Source of the DNA: Allobosea sp. Root483D1
GTDB lineage: Bacteria; Pseudomonadota; Alphaproteobacteria; Rhizobiales; Beijerinckiaceae
Length of the DNA: 64,000 nt
Direction: 5' to 3'
NCBI RefSeq assembly: GCF_001429505.1
Contig: NZ_LMJW01000011.1
Location: 34,344-98,343 of the forward strand
This document shows, one piece after another, positions 46,188 to 55,360 of the stretch. The translations under genes were made by a program, and so were the position numbers. Every line of letters starts with the position of its first letter. Position 1 is the stretch's first letter. The notes below the pieces were generated by a model, which did no database searches, was not told the DNA's origin, and saw only the letters and a program-made list of their open reading frames with translations.

Positions 46188-47189
46188 ATGACGGTCCTGC
46201 CTCCCGCTTCGCAACTCGTCACGGTTTTCGGCGGCTCGGGCTTCCTCGGGCGGCATGTCGTGCGGGCGCTGGCACGGCGCGGCTATCGCGTGCGCGCCGC
46301 CGTGCGACGCCCGGATCTCGCCGGCTTCCTGCAGCCGCTCGGCATCGTCGGCCAGGTCACTGCAGTGCAGGCCAATCTGCGCTATCCCGATTCGGTCGCA
46401 GCCGCCGTGCAGGGCGCTGACGCGGTGATCAACCTCGTCGGCATCATGCGGGAGAAGGGCCGGCAGAATTTCTCCTCGGTGCAGGGGCAGGGCGCGCGCA
46501 CCGTGGCGCAGGCGTGCGCGCAGTTCGGCGTCGACCGGCTGATCCAGGTCTCGGCGCTCGGCGCCAGCGCTGATTCGAAATCAACCTATGCCCGTAGCAA
46601 GGCCGAGGGCGAGGCGGCGGTCCACGCATTGGTCAAGCAGGCGGTCGTGCTGCGCCCCTCGGTGATGTTCGGTCCGGAGGACACCTTCTTCAACCGCTTC
46701 GCCTCGCTGGTACGCATGCTGCCGGTGCTGCCGCTCGCCGGCGCCGAGACGAAATTCCAGCCGGTCTTCGTCGGCGACGTCGCCGAGGCGATCGCGCGTG
46801 TCGTCGACGGCAAGGTCGAAGGCGGCAAGGTCTATGAGCTCGGCGGCCCGCAGGTGAAGACGCTGCGGGAGCTGGTCGACTATGTCTGCGAGGTCACGGG
46901 CCGCAAGTGCCCGATCGCGCCGATGCCGTTCGGCCTCGCCCGCCTGCAGGGCCAGGTTCTCGAGATCGCCGACATGCTGACGCTCGGCCTCATGCCGAAC
47001 GAACTCATCCTGACGCGTGACCAGGTCAGCCTGCTCGAGAGCGACAACATCGTCTCCGCGACGGCCGAGAAGGAAGGCCGGACCCTGCACGGGCTCGGCA
47101 TCGCACCGGTCTCGGCCGAGGCCGAGGTGCCCGGCTATCTCTGGCGCTTCCGCAAGGCCGGACAGTTCGCGACCGCCCGCGCCAGCTGA
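46188..47189 (+). CDS. Complex I NDUFA9-like NAD(P)-binding protein
   Basis: 333 aa atypical short-chain dehydrogenase. The N-terminal motif VTVFGGSGFLGRHVVRALARRGYRVRAAVRRPD, split at residue 24, binds the nucleotide. NLVGIMREKG and YARSKAEGEAAV follow; the YxxxK pair is present. C-terminal part LYLWRF-like (GYLWRFRKAG) is typical of the alphaproteobacterial NDUFA9 subunit family. Role in complex I assembly or quinone chemistry is inferred from the mitochondrial homologue. Confidence 0.88.
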   Translation: MTVLPPASQLVTVFGGSGFLGRHVVRALARRGYRVRAAVRRPDLAGFLQPLGIVGQVTAVQANLRYPDSVAAAVQGADAVINLVGIMREKGRQNFSSVQGQGARTVAQACAQFGVDRLIQVSALGASADSKSTYARSKAEGEAAVHALVKQAVVLRPSVMFGPEDTFFNRFASLVRMLPVLPLAGAETKFQPVFVGDVAEAIARVVDGKVEGGKVYELGGPQVKTLRELVDYVCEVTGRKCPIAPMPFGLARLQGQVLEIADMLTLGLMPNELILTRDQVSLLESDNIVSATAEKEGRTLHGLGIAPVSAEAEVPGYLWRFRKAGQFATARAS

Positions 47190-47314
47190 GCGCCACGGAT
47201 CAGCCGTACAGCGCGGCTGCGCACCGGACTGCAATAGCCAAGGTTACCGAAAACGCGGCGTTTCGCGCGTCGAAGGCCTTCGGCGGTATGCTCCGAAGGC
47301 TGCCCGAAACCGCT

Positions 47315-48310
47315 TCAAAGCATGCTGGGCAGGACGCGGTCCGGCGGCTTGTGCCCGTCCATGAAGGTCTTGATGTTGACGATGACCTTCTCGCCCATGT
47401 CGGCGCGGCCTTCATGGGTGGCCGAGCCCATATGCGGCAGCACCACGACGCGGTGCTGGCGGGCGAGCTTGAGCAGGCGCGGATTGACCGCCGGCTCGTG
47501 CTCGAACACATCGAGGCCGGCGCCGGCGAGTTCGCCGGCCTCTAGCATGCGCGACAGCGCCGATTCGTCGACGATCTCGCCGCGCGCCGTGTTCACCAGG
47601 ATGGCATCGGGCTTCATCAGCTTGAGCCGGCGGGCCGAGAGCAGATGGTAAGTCGCCGGCGTGTGCGGGCAGTTGACCGAGACGACGTCCATCCGCGCCA
47701 GCATCTGGTCGAGCGAATCCCAATAGGTCGCGTCGAGCGCCTCCTCGATGCGCGAATCAAGCCGGCGGCGGTTGTGGTAGTGGATCGACAGGCCGAAGGC
47801 GGCGGCGCGCCTGGCCAGCGCCTGGCCGATCCGGCCCATGCCGACGATGCCGAGGCGCTTGCCGGTGATGCGGCGGCCGAGCATCCAGTTCGGCGACCAG
47901 CCGGCCCATTCATCGTCGGTGATGATGCGGGCGCCCTCGGCGATGCGCCTGGCGACGGCGAGGATCAGGGCCATCGTCATGTCGGCGGTGTCGTCGGTCA
48001 GCACGCCCGGCGTGTTGGTCACGGTGATGCCGCGCTGCACCGCGCTGGCGACGTCGATATTATCGACGCCGTTGCCGAAATTGGCGATCAGGCGCAGTTG
48101 CTCGCCGGCCTGGGCGATCAGGGCGGCGTCGATCTTGTCGGTCACGGTCGGGACCAGCACGTCGGCGGTCTTCATCGCCTCGGCGAGGGCGGCCTGGCTC
48201 ATCGGCGTGTCGTCGAGATTGAGGCGGGCGTCGAAGAGCTCGCGCATGCGTGTCTCGACCACGGCGGGCAGCTTGCGCGTGACGACGACCAGGGGCTTCT
48301 TCTTCGACAT
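47315..48310 (-). CDS. D-isomer-specific 2-hydroxyacid dehydrogenase (glyoxylate/hydroxypyruvate reductase type)
   Basis: 331 aa. Substrate-binding domain with NFGNGVDNIDVASA (Gly loop), NAD-binding motif LGIVGMGRIGQALARRA, catalytic Arg in NTARGEIVDE, Glu in DVFEHEPAVNP and His in VVLPHMGSATHEGR. The PHMGSAT form, where other family members have PHIGSAT or PHLGAST, is known in rhizobial glyoxylate reductases. Stands alone between convergent and divergent neighbours. Confidence 0.9.
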   Translation of the reverse strand: MSKKKPLVVVTRKLPAVVETRMRELFDARLNLDDTPMSQAALAEAMKTADVLVPTVTDKIDAALIAQAGEQLRLIANFGNGVDNIDVASAVQRGITVTNTPGVLTDDTADMTMALILAVARRIAEGARIITDDEWAGWSPNWMLGRRITGKRLGIVGMGRIGQALARRAAAFGLSIHYHNRRRLDSRIEEALDATYWDSLDQMLARMDVVSVNCPHTPATYHLLSARRLKLMKPDAILVNTARGEIVDESALSRMLEAGELAGAGLDVFEHEPAVNPRLLKLARQHRVVVLPHMGSATHEGRADMGEKVIVNIKTFMDGHKPPDRVLPSML

Positions 48311-48554
48311 GGGCGGCTCCTTAAAGGCCCCTCAGGCACCGATATTGCCGGCGCCGCGCCCGGCCGGGCGCGACCAGTGGCCGCAATGTCGCCATTCCGC
48401 CTCAACCCCCCATTAACCGAGGCGCATCAGGAATTGAGTCGGGCCGTTCCGACGGTCGGCAGCCGTCTCGTTGTCTAGCAGCGTTGCGGCGGAACACAAC
48501 CTGACCCTTCGGCGCGAGCGCGCCGGATTCAAGGCAGGCCGAGGAGTGAGGTTG

Positions 48555-49091
48555 ATGACGGTTCAGAGGATGCGCGGAGCGCTCGGGCTCGTGGTTGCGG
48601 CGGGCCTCGCCCTGCTGGCGACGCAGAGCGTTGCCCAGGAGGTCGCGAACGGGCCGGTCTCCGGCCTGCCGTTGCCGCGCTATGTCAGCCTGAAGTCCGA
48701 CCGGGTCAATCTGCGCGAGGGGCCCTCGAAGGAGCACCGCACCAGCTGGGTGTTCCAGCGCGCCGGGCTGCCGGTCGAGATCACCGCCGAATTCGAGACC
48801 TGGCGGCGGGTCCGCGACGCCGATGGCACCGAAGGCTGGGTGCTGCACAGCCTGCTCTCGGGGCGCCGCACGGTGCTGGTTTCGCCCTGGTCGAAGAACA
48901 AGAGCGAGACCTTCGCCCTGCGCGAGACCGCCACTGAAAGCGCGACGCTGGTCGCGACGCTCGAGCCCGGCGTCATCGCCAATGTGCAGTCCTGCCAGAA
49001 CGCCTGGTGCCGCGTCACGGTCAGCAAGATGTCCGGCTACATCAAGCAGGATCGGCTCTGGGGCGTCTATCCCAACGAGACCGTGCAGTAA
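48555..49091 (+). CDS. Exported SH3-domain protein
   Basis: 178 aa from ATG 48555. Signal peptide (residues 1-30, LATQSVAQE), then bacterial SH3 repeats: KSDRVNLREGPSKEHRTSWVF near residue 55 and SETFALREATESAT-like segment followed by CQNAWCRVTVSKMSGYIKQ. Such proteins bind cell wall or periplasmic partners. Upstream in-frame codons to 48471 lack a signal peptide and SD. Confidence 0.85.
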   Translation: MTVQRMRGALGLVVAAGLALLATQSVAQEVANGPVSGLPLPRYVSLKSDRVNLREGPSKEHRTSWVFQRAGLPVEITAEFETWRRVRDADGTEGWVLHSLLSGRRTVLVSPWSKNKSETFALRETATESATLVATLEPGVIANVQSCQNAWCRVTVSKMSGYIKQDRLWGVYPNETVQ

Positions 49092-49211
49092 GAGGCTGTT
49101 CGAAGAACCAAAGCCCACATGGTGAGGAGCGCCGCAGGCGCGTCCCGAAGGATGCGGGCTTAGAGGATTGTCGAGCGGCCGCAAGAACGCGTGCGTTCGC
49201 CGCAAGACGCT

Positions 49212-49691
49212 TCAGTCGGCGATCTTGCGCAGCCTGACAACGACGTCGACCCGGCTGATCTCGTAGCCCTCGGGCGGAGGCGGCAGCTCGGCGACGTCGA
49301 CCGCCGCGGCCGGGATGTCGATGACCTTGTCCTCGCCATCGACCACGAAATGGTGATGGTCGCTGTTGTCGGTATCGAAGAAGGTCTTGGCGCCGTCGAT
49401 GGCGAGCTCGCGCAGCAGGCCCGCCTGTGTAAATTGGTGCAGCGTATTATAGACCGTCGCGAGCGAGACTGGCACGCGCGCCTTCATCGCCTCTTCATAG
49501 AGCATCTCGGCGCTGACATGCCGGTCGCCCTTGGCGAACAGCAGCCAGCCGAGCGAGACGCGCTGGCGTGTCGGCCGCAGGCCCACCCGGCGTAGCTTCT
49601 GGCGTACGTCGTGGAAGGGGCAGCCCTGCCGCGCGTTCGATCCGTAGCCCTGGTCCTGCGTCAGGCCGTCCATGCCTTGCGTCGACTCCAT
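49212..49691 (-). CDS. irr: Irr-type Fur-family iron/heme response regulator
   Basis: 159 aa from ATG 49691. Winged helix with GLRPTRQRVSLGWLLFAKGDRHVSAEMLYEEA and PVSLATVYNTLHQF, then the Irr metal/heme site FFDTDNSDHHHFVVDG. Near the N-terminus QGCPFHDV contains a Cys-Pro heme regulatory motif at the place known from Bradyrhizobium Irr. The combination separates Irr from Fur, Mur and Zur. Divergent from fabA. Upstream in-frame residues to 49796 include CPKC but do not resemble Irr. Confidence 0.92.
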   Translation of the reverse strand: MESTQGMDGLTQDQGYGSNARQGCPFHDVRQKLRRVGLRPTRQRVSLGWLLFAKGDRHVSAEMLYEEAMKARVPVSLATVYNTLHQFTQAGLLRELAIDGAKTFFDTDNSDHHHFVVDGEDKVIDIPAAAVDVAELPPPPEGYEISRVDVVVRLRKIAD

Positions 49692-50040
49692 GAATCCGTC
49701 CCTGCACTTGGGACACCGCCGTTTAGATTCGATGTAAGGCCTTGGGTGCTTAGCCGCAAGCATTGCGGCGCTGCGGGCGATCCTCGGCGCGATCATCGCA
49801 GTGACATAGTTCGGCGCCTATGGTGGGCTGGCTGTCGCTGCAGGCAGCGGCCGTGGCATGGGCAGCGCTGCTGATCGTCGCCGCGGTTGCGCTCGTCGAG
49901 GGCTGGCGCAGCCTCGTCGGCCGATCATCCACGGCCTAGCCGCGCTCGCGCCCTTTCGTTCCGCAGCGACACCGTGTTAGGCACATTGCATCGGGAGATG
50001 GCCGCCGGATCATGGCGGGCGAAGGGGAGTGAAGTCGGAT
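49692..50040. other. irr-fabA divergent region
   Basis: 349 bp. It contains a small plus-strand frame (separate entry) and, near 49723-49737, a TTTAGATTCGATGTAA tract that only weakly resembles an iron-control (ICE-type) site. No convincing palindrome was found. Confidence 0.5.
49820..49939 (+). CDS. Possible 39-aa single-helix membrane protein
   Basis: ATG 49820 to TAG 49939 encodes MVGWLSLQAAAVAWAALLIV followed by AAVALVEGWRSLVGRSSTA, one hydrophobic helix then a charged end. No SD is visible and no family is known to me. Its place before fabA is the only context. Confidence 0.3.
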   Translation: MVGWLSLQAAAVAWAALLIVAAVALVEGWRSLVGRSSTA

Positions 50041-50553
50041 ATGGAGCGGCAATCGTCATTCAGCTACGAAGAGATCCTCGCTTGCGGGCGCGGTGAGCTC
50101 TTCGGGCCGGGCAATGCGCAGCTGCCGCTGCCGCCGATGCTGATGTTCGACCGGATCGCCGAAATCTCCGAGACTGGTGGCCCTAACGGTAAGGGCTTCG
50201 TTCGCGCCGAGTTCGACGTCAGGCCCGACCTCTGGTTCTTCGACTGCCATTTCAAGGGCGATCCGGTGATGCCGGGCTGCCTCGGGCTCGACGCGCTCTG
50301 GCAGCTCACCGGCTTCTTCCTCGGCTGGCTCGGCCTGCCGGGCCGTGGCCGGGCGCTCGGTGTCGGCGAGGTCAAGTTCGCCGACCAGGTTCTGCCGACC
50401 GTCAAACAGGTGGTCTACGGCGTCGAGTTCAAGCGCGTCTTCAAATCGAAGCTCGTGCTCGGCATCGCCGATGGCTGGCTCGAGGCCGACGGCAAGCGGA
50501 TTTATACGGTCAGTGACATGCGTGTCGGCTTGTTCAAGCCGGAAGCGGCCTGA
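50041..50553 (+). CDS. fabA: 3-hydroxyacyl-[ACP] dehydratase/isomerase FabA
   Basis: 170 aa, the FabA length. Catalytic His in [25 protein letters not shown] and the Asp in LGLDALWQ identify the hotdog dehydratase that also isomerises trans-2 to cis-3-decenoyl-ACP, the branch point to unsaturated fatty acids. ATG 50041 gives the standard N-terminus; GTG 50029 adds four residues. First gene of the fabA-fabB set. Confidence 0.96.
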   Translation: MERQSSFSYEEILACGRGELFGPGNAQLPLPPMLMFDRIAEISETGGPNGKGFVRAEFDVRPDLWFFDCHFKGDPVMPGCLGLDALWQLTGFFLGWLGLPGRGRALGVGEVKFADQVLPTVKQVVYGVEFKRVFKSKLVLGIADGWLEADGKRIYTVSDMRVGLFKPEAA

Positions 50554-50672
50554 GCAAAATCGCAGGGCCGCCTTGCGTCGGCCCTCGCCGCGGTCCATTT
50601 GCGCGGTACGACTAGGACAGCGAGCCGGAGATATCCGTCCCGGCACGCGACGGAACAGCCGGAGAAATGAGC

Positions 50673-51899
50673 ATGAGACGCGTTGTGGTCACCGGGATGG
50701 GCATCGTCTCATCCATCGGCAACAATACGCAGGAAGTGCTGTCCTCCCTGCATGAGGCCAAGTCCGGCATCTCCTTCGTGCCCGACTTTGCCGAGCACGG
50801 CTTCCGCAGCCGCGTCGCCGGGGTGCCCTCGCTTGATCCTTCGACGGTGCTCGACCGCCGCGCCATGCGTTTCCATGGCGGCGGTTCGGCCTGGAACCAG
50901 GTCGCGATGGAGCAGGCCATCCGCGACGCCGGGCTCGAGGAAAAAGAAATCAGCCATGAGCGCACCGGCATCATCATGGGCTCCGGCGGCCCGTCGACCC
51001 GCGCCCTGATCGACGCCTATGACAAGGCGCGCGAGAGCGGCTCGTCCAAGAAGGTCGGCCCGTTCGCGGTGCCCAAGGGCATGTCCTCGACCGCCTCTGC
51101 GACGCTTGCGACCTGGTTCAAGATCAAGGGCGTCAACTATTCGATCTCCTCGGCCTGCGCGACCTCGAACCATTGCATCGGCAACGCCTATGAGCTGATC
51201 CAGTGGGGCAAGCAGGACGTGATCTTCGCCGGCGGCTGCGAGGAACTCGACTGGACGCTCTCCGTGCTGTTCGACGCGATGGGCGCGATGTCTTCCGACT
51301 TCAACGAGACGCCTGCCGTCGCATCGCGCGCCTATGACGCGAAGCGCGACGGCTTCGTCATCGCCGGCGGCGCCGGCGTCGTGGTGCTGGAGGAGCTCGA
51401 GCACGCCAAAGCCCGCGGCGCCCGGATCTATGGCGAGATCGTCGGCTATGGCGCCACCTCGGACGGCTACGACATGGTCGCTCCCTCCGGCGAGGGTGCC
51501 GAGCGCTGCATGCGCATGGCGCTGCAGGACGTGAAGGCCAAGGTCGACTACATCAATCCGCACGGCACCTCGACCCCAGTCGGCGATGCCAAGGAAATCG
51601 AGGCGATCCGCGCCGTCTTCGGCGCCGGCGAGAAGAGCCCGCCGATCTCGGCGACGAAGTCGCTGACTGGCCATTCGCTCGGCGCCACCGGCGTGCAGGA
51701 GGCGATCTATTCGCTGCTGATGCTCAACAACGATTTCATCTGCGAGAGCGCCCATATCGAGGAGCTCGATCCCGCCTTCGCCGACATGCCGATCGTGCGC
51801 AAGCGCATCGACAAGGCCGGCCTCGGCTGCGTGCTCTCGAACTCCTTCGGCTTCGGCGGCACCAACGCGACGATCGTGATGAAGCGTCTCGAAGCCTGA
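50673..51899 (+). CDS. fabB: 3-oxoacyl-[ACP] synthase I FabB
   Basis: 408 aa KAS I. Catalytic Cys in [14 protein letters not shown], His in [11 protein letters not shown] and [12 protein letters not shown]. Elongates the cis-3 product of FabA. ATG 50673 is preferred over 50667 because GGAGAA lies 6 nt before it. Paired with fabA as usual for the unsaturated fatty acid pathway. Confidence 0.96.
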   Translation: MRRVVVTGMGIVSSIGNNTQEVLSSLHEAKSGISFVPDFAEHGFRSRVAGVPSLDPSTVLDRRAMRFHGGGSAWNQVAMEQAIRDAGLEEKEISHERTGIIMGSGGPSTRALIDAYDKARESGSSKKVGPFAVPKGMSSTASATLATWFKIKGVNYSISSACATSNHCIGNAYELIQWGKQDVIFAGGCEELDWTLSVLFDAMGAMSSDFNETPAVASRAYDAKRDGFVIAGGAGVVVLEELEHAKARGARIYGEIVGYGATSDGYDMVAPSGEGAERCMRMALQDVKAKVDYINPHGTSTPVGDAKEIEAIRAVFGAGEKSPPISATKSLTGHSLGATGVQEAIYSLLMLNNDFICESAHIEELDPAFADMPIVRKRIDKAGLGCVLSNSFGFGGTNATIVMKRLEA

Positions 51900-51960
51900 G
51901 AGACTTCGATAATTCTACCAGCGTGGCCGTCTGACACGGTCGCCTGCGCTTCCGGTGCTC

Positions 51961-51978
51961 ACGGACCAAAAAGTCCGT
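51961..51978. other. Small hairpin in fabB downstream gap
   Basis: ACGGAC-CAAAAA-GTCCGT forms a perfect 6-bp stem. There is no T-run after it. The surrounding 147-bp gap has no gene. Confidence 0.35.
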
Positions 51979-52046
51979 TCCGCTCCGGTTCTCGGCAACC
52001 GCGCCAGCCGACTCACGCTGGCGAATTCTCGGAAGGTCTCTCTTCC

Positions 52047-52319
52047 ATGCTCTTCATGGTGATCGAGCATTTCGACCAGGCGCGGGTGAAGGAGATCTAC
52101 ACCCGCTACCACAAGCACGGCCGGATGATGCCCGAGGGCCTCACCTATATCGACAGCTGGATCTCCGCCGATTTCGCCCGCTGCTTCCAGGTGATGCAGT
52201 GCGACGACGTCACCAAGCTGCAGGAATGGGTGCTGGCCTGGGGCGACCTCGCCCGCTTCGAGATCGTGCCGCTGGCGAGCTCGAAGGATACGGCCGAGGC
52301 CGTGAGGAAGCATTTGTAG
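52047..52319 (+). CDS. DUF3303 domain protein
   Basis: 90 aa: MLFMVIEHFDQARVKEIYTRY, then MMPEGLTYIDSWISADFARCF and LQEWVLAWGDLARFEIVPL match the DUF3303 family, small ferredoxin-like dimeric alpha-beta barrel proteins of unknown role. Lies between fabB and fabI, with AAGGTCTCTC before the start. Confidence 0.85.
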   Translation: MLFMVIEHFDQARVKEIYTRYHKHGRMMPEGLTYIDSWISADFARCFQVMQCDDVTKLQEWVLAWGDLARFEIVPLASSKDTAEAVRKHL

Positions 52320-52416
52320 CGAGCGGGTCTGCCGCTTAATGGTTGGAGAGTGCTTCTAACCACGCCATAGAATTCCCATCCCTTTCCGAGTTCCGGAAAT
52401 CCGCCGAGACAGGCTC

Positions 52417-53250
52417 ATGCTCCCCTTGATGCAGAACAAGCGCGGCCTCGTCATGGGCGTGGCCAACCAGAACTCGATCGCCTGGGGCATTGCCCGGACC
52501 CTGCATGCGCACGGCGCCGAGATGGCCTTCACCTATCAGGGCGAGGCGCTGGGCAAGCGCGTCAAGCCGCTCGCCGAAAGCATCGGCTCGAAGCTGGTGA
52601 TCCCCTGCGACGTCGAGGACGTTTCGACGGTTGACGCCGCCTTCGCCGCGATCGACGAGGCCTGGGGTGGGGATCCCGAGCGCAACACGCTCGACTTCCT
52701 GATCCACGCCATCGGCTTCTCCGACAAGAACGAGCTCAAGGGGCTCTATGCCGACACCACCCGCGAGAATTTCTCGCGGACCATGGTGATCTCGTGCTTC
52801 TCGTTCACCGAAGCTGCGAAGCGTGCCGCCGAGCGCATGCCGCAGGGCGGCAGCATGATCACGCTGACCTATAGCGGCTCGACCCGCGTGATGCCGAACT
52901 ACAACGTCATGGGTGTCGCCAAGGCGGCGCTGGAAGCGAGCATGCGTTATCTCGCCGCCGATTACGGGCCGAAGGGCATCCGCGTCAACGCGCTCTCGCC
53001 CGGACCGGTGCGCACCCTCGCCGGCGCCGGCATCTCAGACGCGCGCGCCATGTATTCCTGGCAACGCGCCAACTCGCCGCTGCGCAAATCGGTGACGCTG
53101 GACGATATCGGCGGCTCGGCCCTGTATTATCTCTCGGATCTGTCCGGCGGCGTCACCGGCGACATCCACCATATCGATGCCGGCTATCACATCACCTCGA
53201 TGCCGGTGCTGGACGGGCTGCGCGCCGCCGATACCGGCAACGGCGACTAA
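52417..53250 (+). CDS. fabI: Enoyl-[ACP] reductase (NADH) FabI
   Basis: 277 aa atypical SDR. GVANQNSIAWGIARTLHAHGAE binds NADH, FLIHAIGFSDKNEL, and the active-site YNVMGVAKAALE (Tyr-x6-Lys spacing of FabI). Last step of the fatty acid elongation cycle. The MLPLMQNKRGLVMG start is as in Hyphomicrobiales FabI. Grouped with fabA and fabB. Confidence 0.96.
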   Translation: MLPLMQNKRGLVMGVANQNSIAWGIARTLHAHGAEMAFTYQGEALGKRVKPLAESIGSKLVIPCDVEDVSTVDAAFAAIDEAWGGDPERNTLDFLIHAIGFSDKNELKGLYADTTRENFSRTMVISCFSFTEAAKRAAERMPQGGSMITLTYSGSTRVMPNYNVMGVAKAALEASMRYLAADYGPKGIRVNALSPGPVRTLAGAGISDARAMYSWQRANSPLRKSVTLDDIGGSALYYLSDLSGGVTGDIHHIDAGYHITSMPVLDGLRAADTGNGD

Positions 53251-53354
53251 GTCGACCAAGCCCTTCCGCCGCTCGCATGGCAAGGCTATTCTCCTCTCCG
53301 GTGGAACCTTGGGCGTATGCCGTCGGTTCGATCAGTGAGCCATGGAGGACGCTC

Positions 53355-53600
53355 ATGGTCATGGTGAAGTACGAGATCGTCCAGCACGATGGCGGCTGGG
53401 CCTACAAGGTCGGCGACGCCCTGTCCGAGACCTTTCGCTCGCATGATGCGGCGCTGAAGGCGGCCAACAAGGCCGCCGCCCGCCAGAAGCGGCCAGGTGT
53501 CACCGACGGTATCGTCTACCAGGACGCCAAGGGCGAATGGCATGAAGAGCTGGCCGATGGCCGTGACCGGCCGAGCACCAGGATTGTCGACGGCGGCTGA
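53355..53600 (+). CDS. DUF2188 domain protein
   Basis: 81 aa from ATG 53355 (GGAGG 7 nt upstream). YEIVQHDGGWAYKVGDALSETFRSHDAALKAANKAA matches in two pieces the small DUF2188 fold; function unknown. Upstream codons back to 53277 are not supported. Confidence 0.8.
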   Translation: MVMVKYEIVQHDGGWAYKVGDALSETFRSHDAALKAANKAAARQKRPGVTDGIVYQDAKGEWHEELADGRDRPSTRIVDGG

Positions 53601-53602
53601 GT

Positions 53603-53707
53603 GTCATCCTCGGGCGCAGCGAAGCGCAGACCCGAGAATCTCGTGACGGGAAGGCGCTACCGGAGCCTCCTTCGGCCCGAGATGCTCGGGGCAAGCCCGA
53701 GCATGAC
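53603..53707. repeat. Imperfect nested inverted repeat
   Basis: GTCATCCTCGGGC (53603-53615) pairs with GCCCGAGCATGAC (53695-53707) with one mismatch; inner CCCGAGAATCTCG pairs with CGAGATGCTCGGG. Lies between two convergent genes and could act as bidirectional terminator. Same general type as the elements at 15973 and 59957. Confidence 0.6.
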
Positions 53708-53720
53708 GTGCCCGGGCCGG

Positions 53721-54086
53721 CTAGCGCTGCGTGAAGAAGGTCAGCAGCACCTTGCCCTTGTCGCCGATGAGGCAGAGGAAGCGGCGCGGCTTGTCGGATT
53801 TGTCGGTCTTCAGATAGGCCTCGCCCATGATGATGCGCGTCACCGGCGTGTCCTCGACCTTGGTCTCCGCCACGGCGATCGTCAGCCCGTCCTCGTCGAT
53901 GAAGATGTCCTTGATCTCGGGTTCGCGCGCCGTCAGCGCCGCCATCGCCGTCGCCTTGCAGGCGGAGAGCTCGGGCGAGGCTGGCTTCTCGACCGGCGCG
54001 GGGGAGGCCGGCGAGGCGTTCTGGGCGAGCGCCGGGGCGGCGAGAAAAGCGAGTAGCGCAGTCGTGCAGGCGATCTTCTGGAGCAT
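53721..54086 (-). CDS. Secreted hypothetical protein
   Basis: 121 aa with signal peptide (residues 1-22, APALAQ), a Pro/Ala-rich linker, and a compact domain (ELSACKATAMAALTAREPEIKD, then RRFLCLIGDKGKVLLTFFTQR) with two Cys that may bridge. Not a family that I recognise. Alone on the minus strand before metZ. Confidence 0.75.
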   Translation of the reverse strand: MLQKIACTTALLAFLAAPALAQNASPASPAPVEKPASPELSACKATAMAALTAREPEIKDIFIDEDGLTIAVAETKVEDTPVTRIIMGEAYLKTDKSDKPRRFLCLIGDKGKVLLTFFTQR

Positions 54087-54166
54087 GTGAACCTCGGTTG
54101 TTGCCGAGGTTCAACGCGGACGGGCCTGTCGGGTTCAATCCCGGCTGCTGGCGCCTGTGGCCGCGA

Positions 54167-55360
54167 TCAGCCGCCCAGCGCCTGCTTCAGGTCTGCGATC
54201 AGGTCGTCAGGATGCTCCAACCCGATCGAGAGACGGATCAGCCCGTCGCCAACGCCCATGCTGGCGCGCACCTCCGGCGTGAAGCGCTGATGCGTCGTCG
54301 TCGCCGGATGCACGATCAGGCTCTTGGCGTCGCCGAGATTGTTGGAGATGCGGATCAATGTGAGCTTGTTGAGGAAGCGGAAGGCGCCTTCCTTGCCGCC
54401 TGCGACCTCGAAGGCGATCAGCGTCGAGGGCCCGCTCATCTGTTTGGCGATGATCTTCGCCTGCGGATGGTCGGGGTCGCCGATGAAGGCGACATGCGGC
54501 AGGTCCTTGCGGCTCTTCAGCCATTGGGCCACGGCCGTGGCGTTCTGGGCCTGCTGGCGGACGCGCAGGGGCAGCGTCTCCAGGGCTTTCAGCATCACCC
54601 AGGCGTTGAAGGGCGACAGCACCGGGCCGGTCTGGCGCAGATAGGTCTGGATATCGCCCTCGATCAGCTCCTTCGCGCCGAGGATCAGCCCGCCGAGGCA
54701 GCGGCCCTGGCCGTCGATGTGCTTGGTGGCGGAGTAGGCGACGAGATCGGCGCCGAGCTCGAGCGGGCGCTGGAACAGCGGCGTCGCGAAGACATTGTCG
54801 ACCACGAGGAGGACGCCGGCCTCCTTGGCGATCGCGGCGACGGCGGCGATGTCGATCACCTCCAGCGTCGGGTTCGCCGGGCTCTCCAGGAAGAAGAGCT
54901 TGGTGTTCGGCCTGATCGCAGCGCGCCAGGCGGCTAGGTCGGTGCCGTCGACCAGCGTCGACTCGACGCCGTAGCGCGGCAGGTGATCCTCGATGACGTA
55001 GCGACAGGAACCGAACAGCGCGCGCGCCGCGACGACATGGTCGCCAGCCCGCACCGGCGCCATCACGGCGGCGGTGACGGCGGCCATGCCGGTCGCGGTG
55101 GCGCGGCAGGCCTCGGCTCCCTCGAAGGCGGCCATGCGCTGCTCCAGCATGGAGACGGTGGGATTGGAGAGGCGCCCGTACTGGAAACCGGGGTCGGTGT
55201 TGAGGAAGCGGCCCTCGCTCTGCTCGGCGCTGTCGTAGACATGGCCCTGCGTCAGGAACAGCGCCTCCGAGGTCTCGCCGAACTGCGAGCGCAGCGTGCC
55301 GGCATGGACCAGCCGGGTTTCGGGGTGGAGCGCTGTTGTGTCTGCCGCTTCGATGGTCAT
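54167..55360 (-). CDS. metZ: O-succinylhomoserine sulfhydrylase
   Basis: 397 aa Cys/Met-metabolism PLP enzyme (fold type I). It makes homocysteine from O-succinylhomoserine and sulfide. N-terminal TALHPETRLVHAGTLRSQFGETSEA, PLP-phosphate segment ATGMAAVTAAVMAPV, Asp in VVDNVFATPLFQ, Schiff-base Lys in YSATKHIDGQGRCLGG; the GQGRCLGG run is typical of MetZ. ATG 55360 gives the normal family start; the open frame to 55570 adds a non-homologous 70 residues over an AT-richer leader. Confidence 0.93.
   Translation of the reverse strand: MTIEAADTTALHPETRLVHAGTLRSQFGETSEALFLTQGHVYDSAEQSEGRFLNTDPGFQYGRLSNPTVSMLEQRMAAFEGAEACRATATGMAAVTAAVMAPVRAGDHVVAARALFGSCRYVIEDHLPRYGVESTLVDGTDLAAWRAAIRPNTKLFFLESPANPTLEVIDIAAVAAIAKEAGVLLVVDNVFATPLFQRPLELGADLVAYSATKHIDGQGRCLGGLILGAKELIEGDIQTYLRQTGPVLSPFNAWVMLKALETLPLRVRQQAQNATAVAQWLKSRKDLPHVAFIGDPDHPQAKIIAKQMSGPSTLIAFEVAGGKEGAFRFLNKLTLIRISNNLGDAKSLIVHPATTTHQRFTPEVRASMGVGDGLIRLSIGLEHPDDLIADLKQALGG

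Noticed and set aside
49692..49760. Irr/Fur-type iron box in the irr-fabA region
   Set aside because: The TTTAGATTCGATGTAA tract lacks the TTCTAAA mirror half, so it is not reported as an operator.
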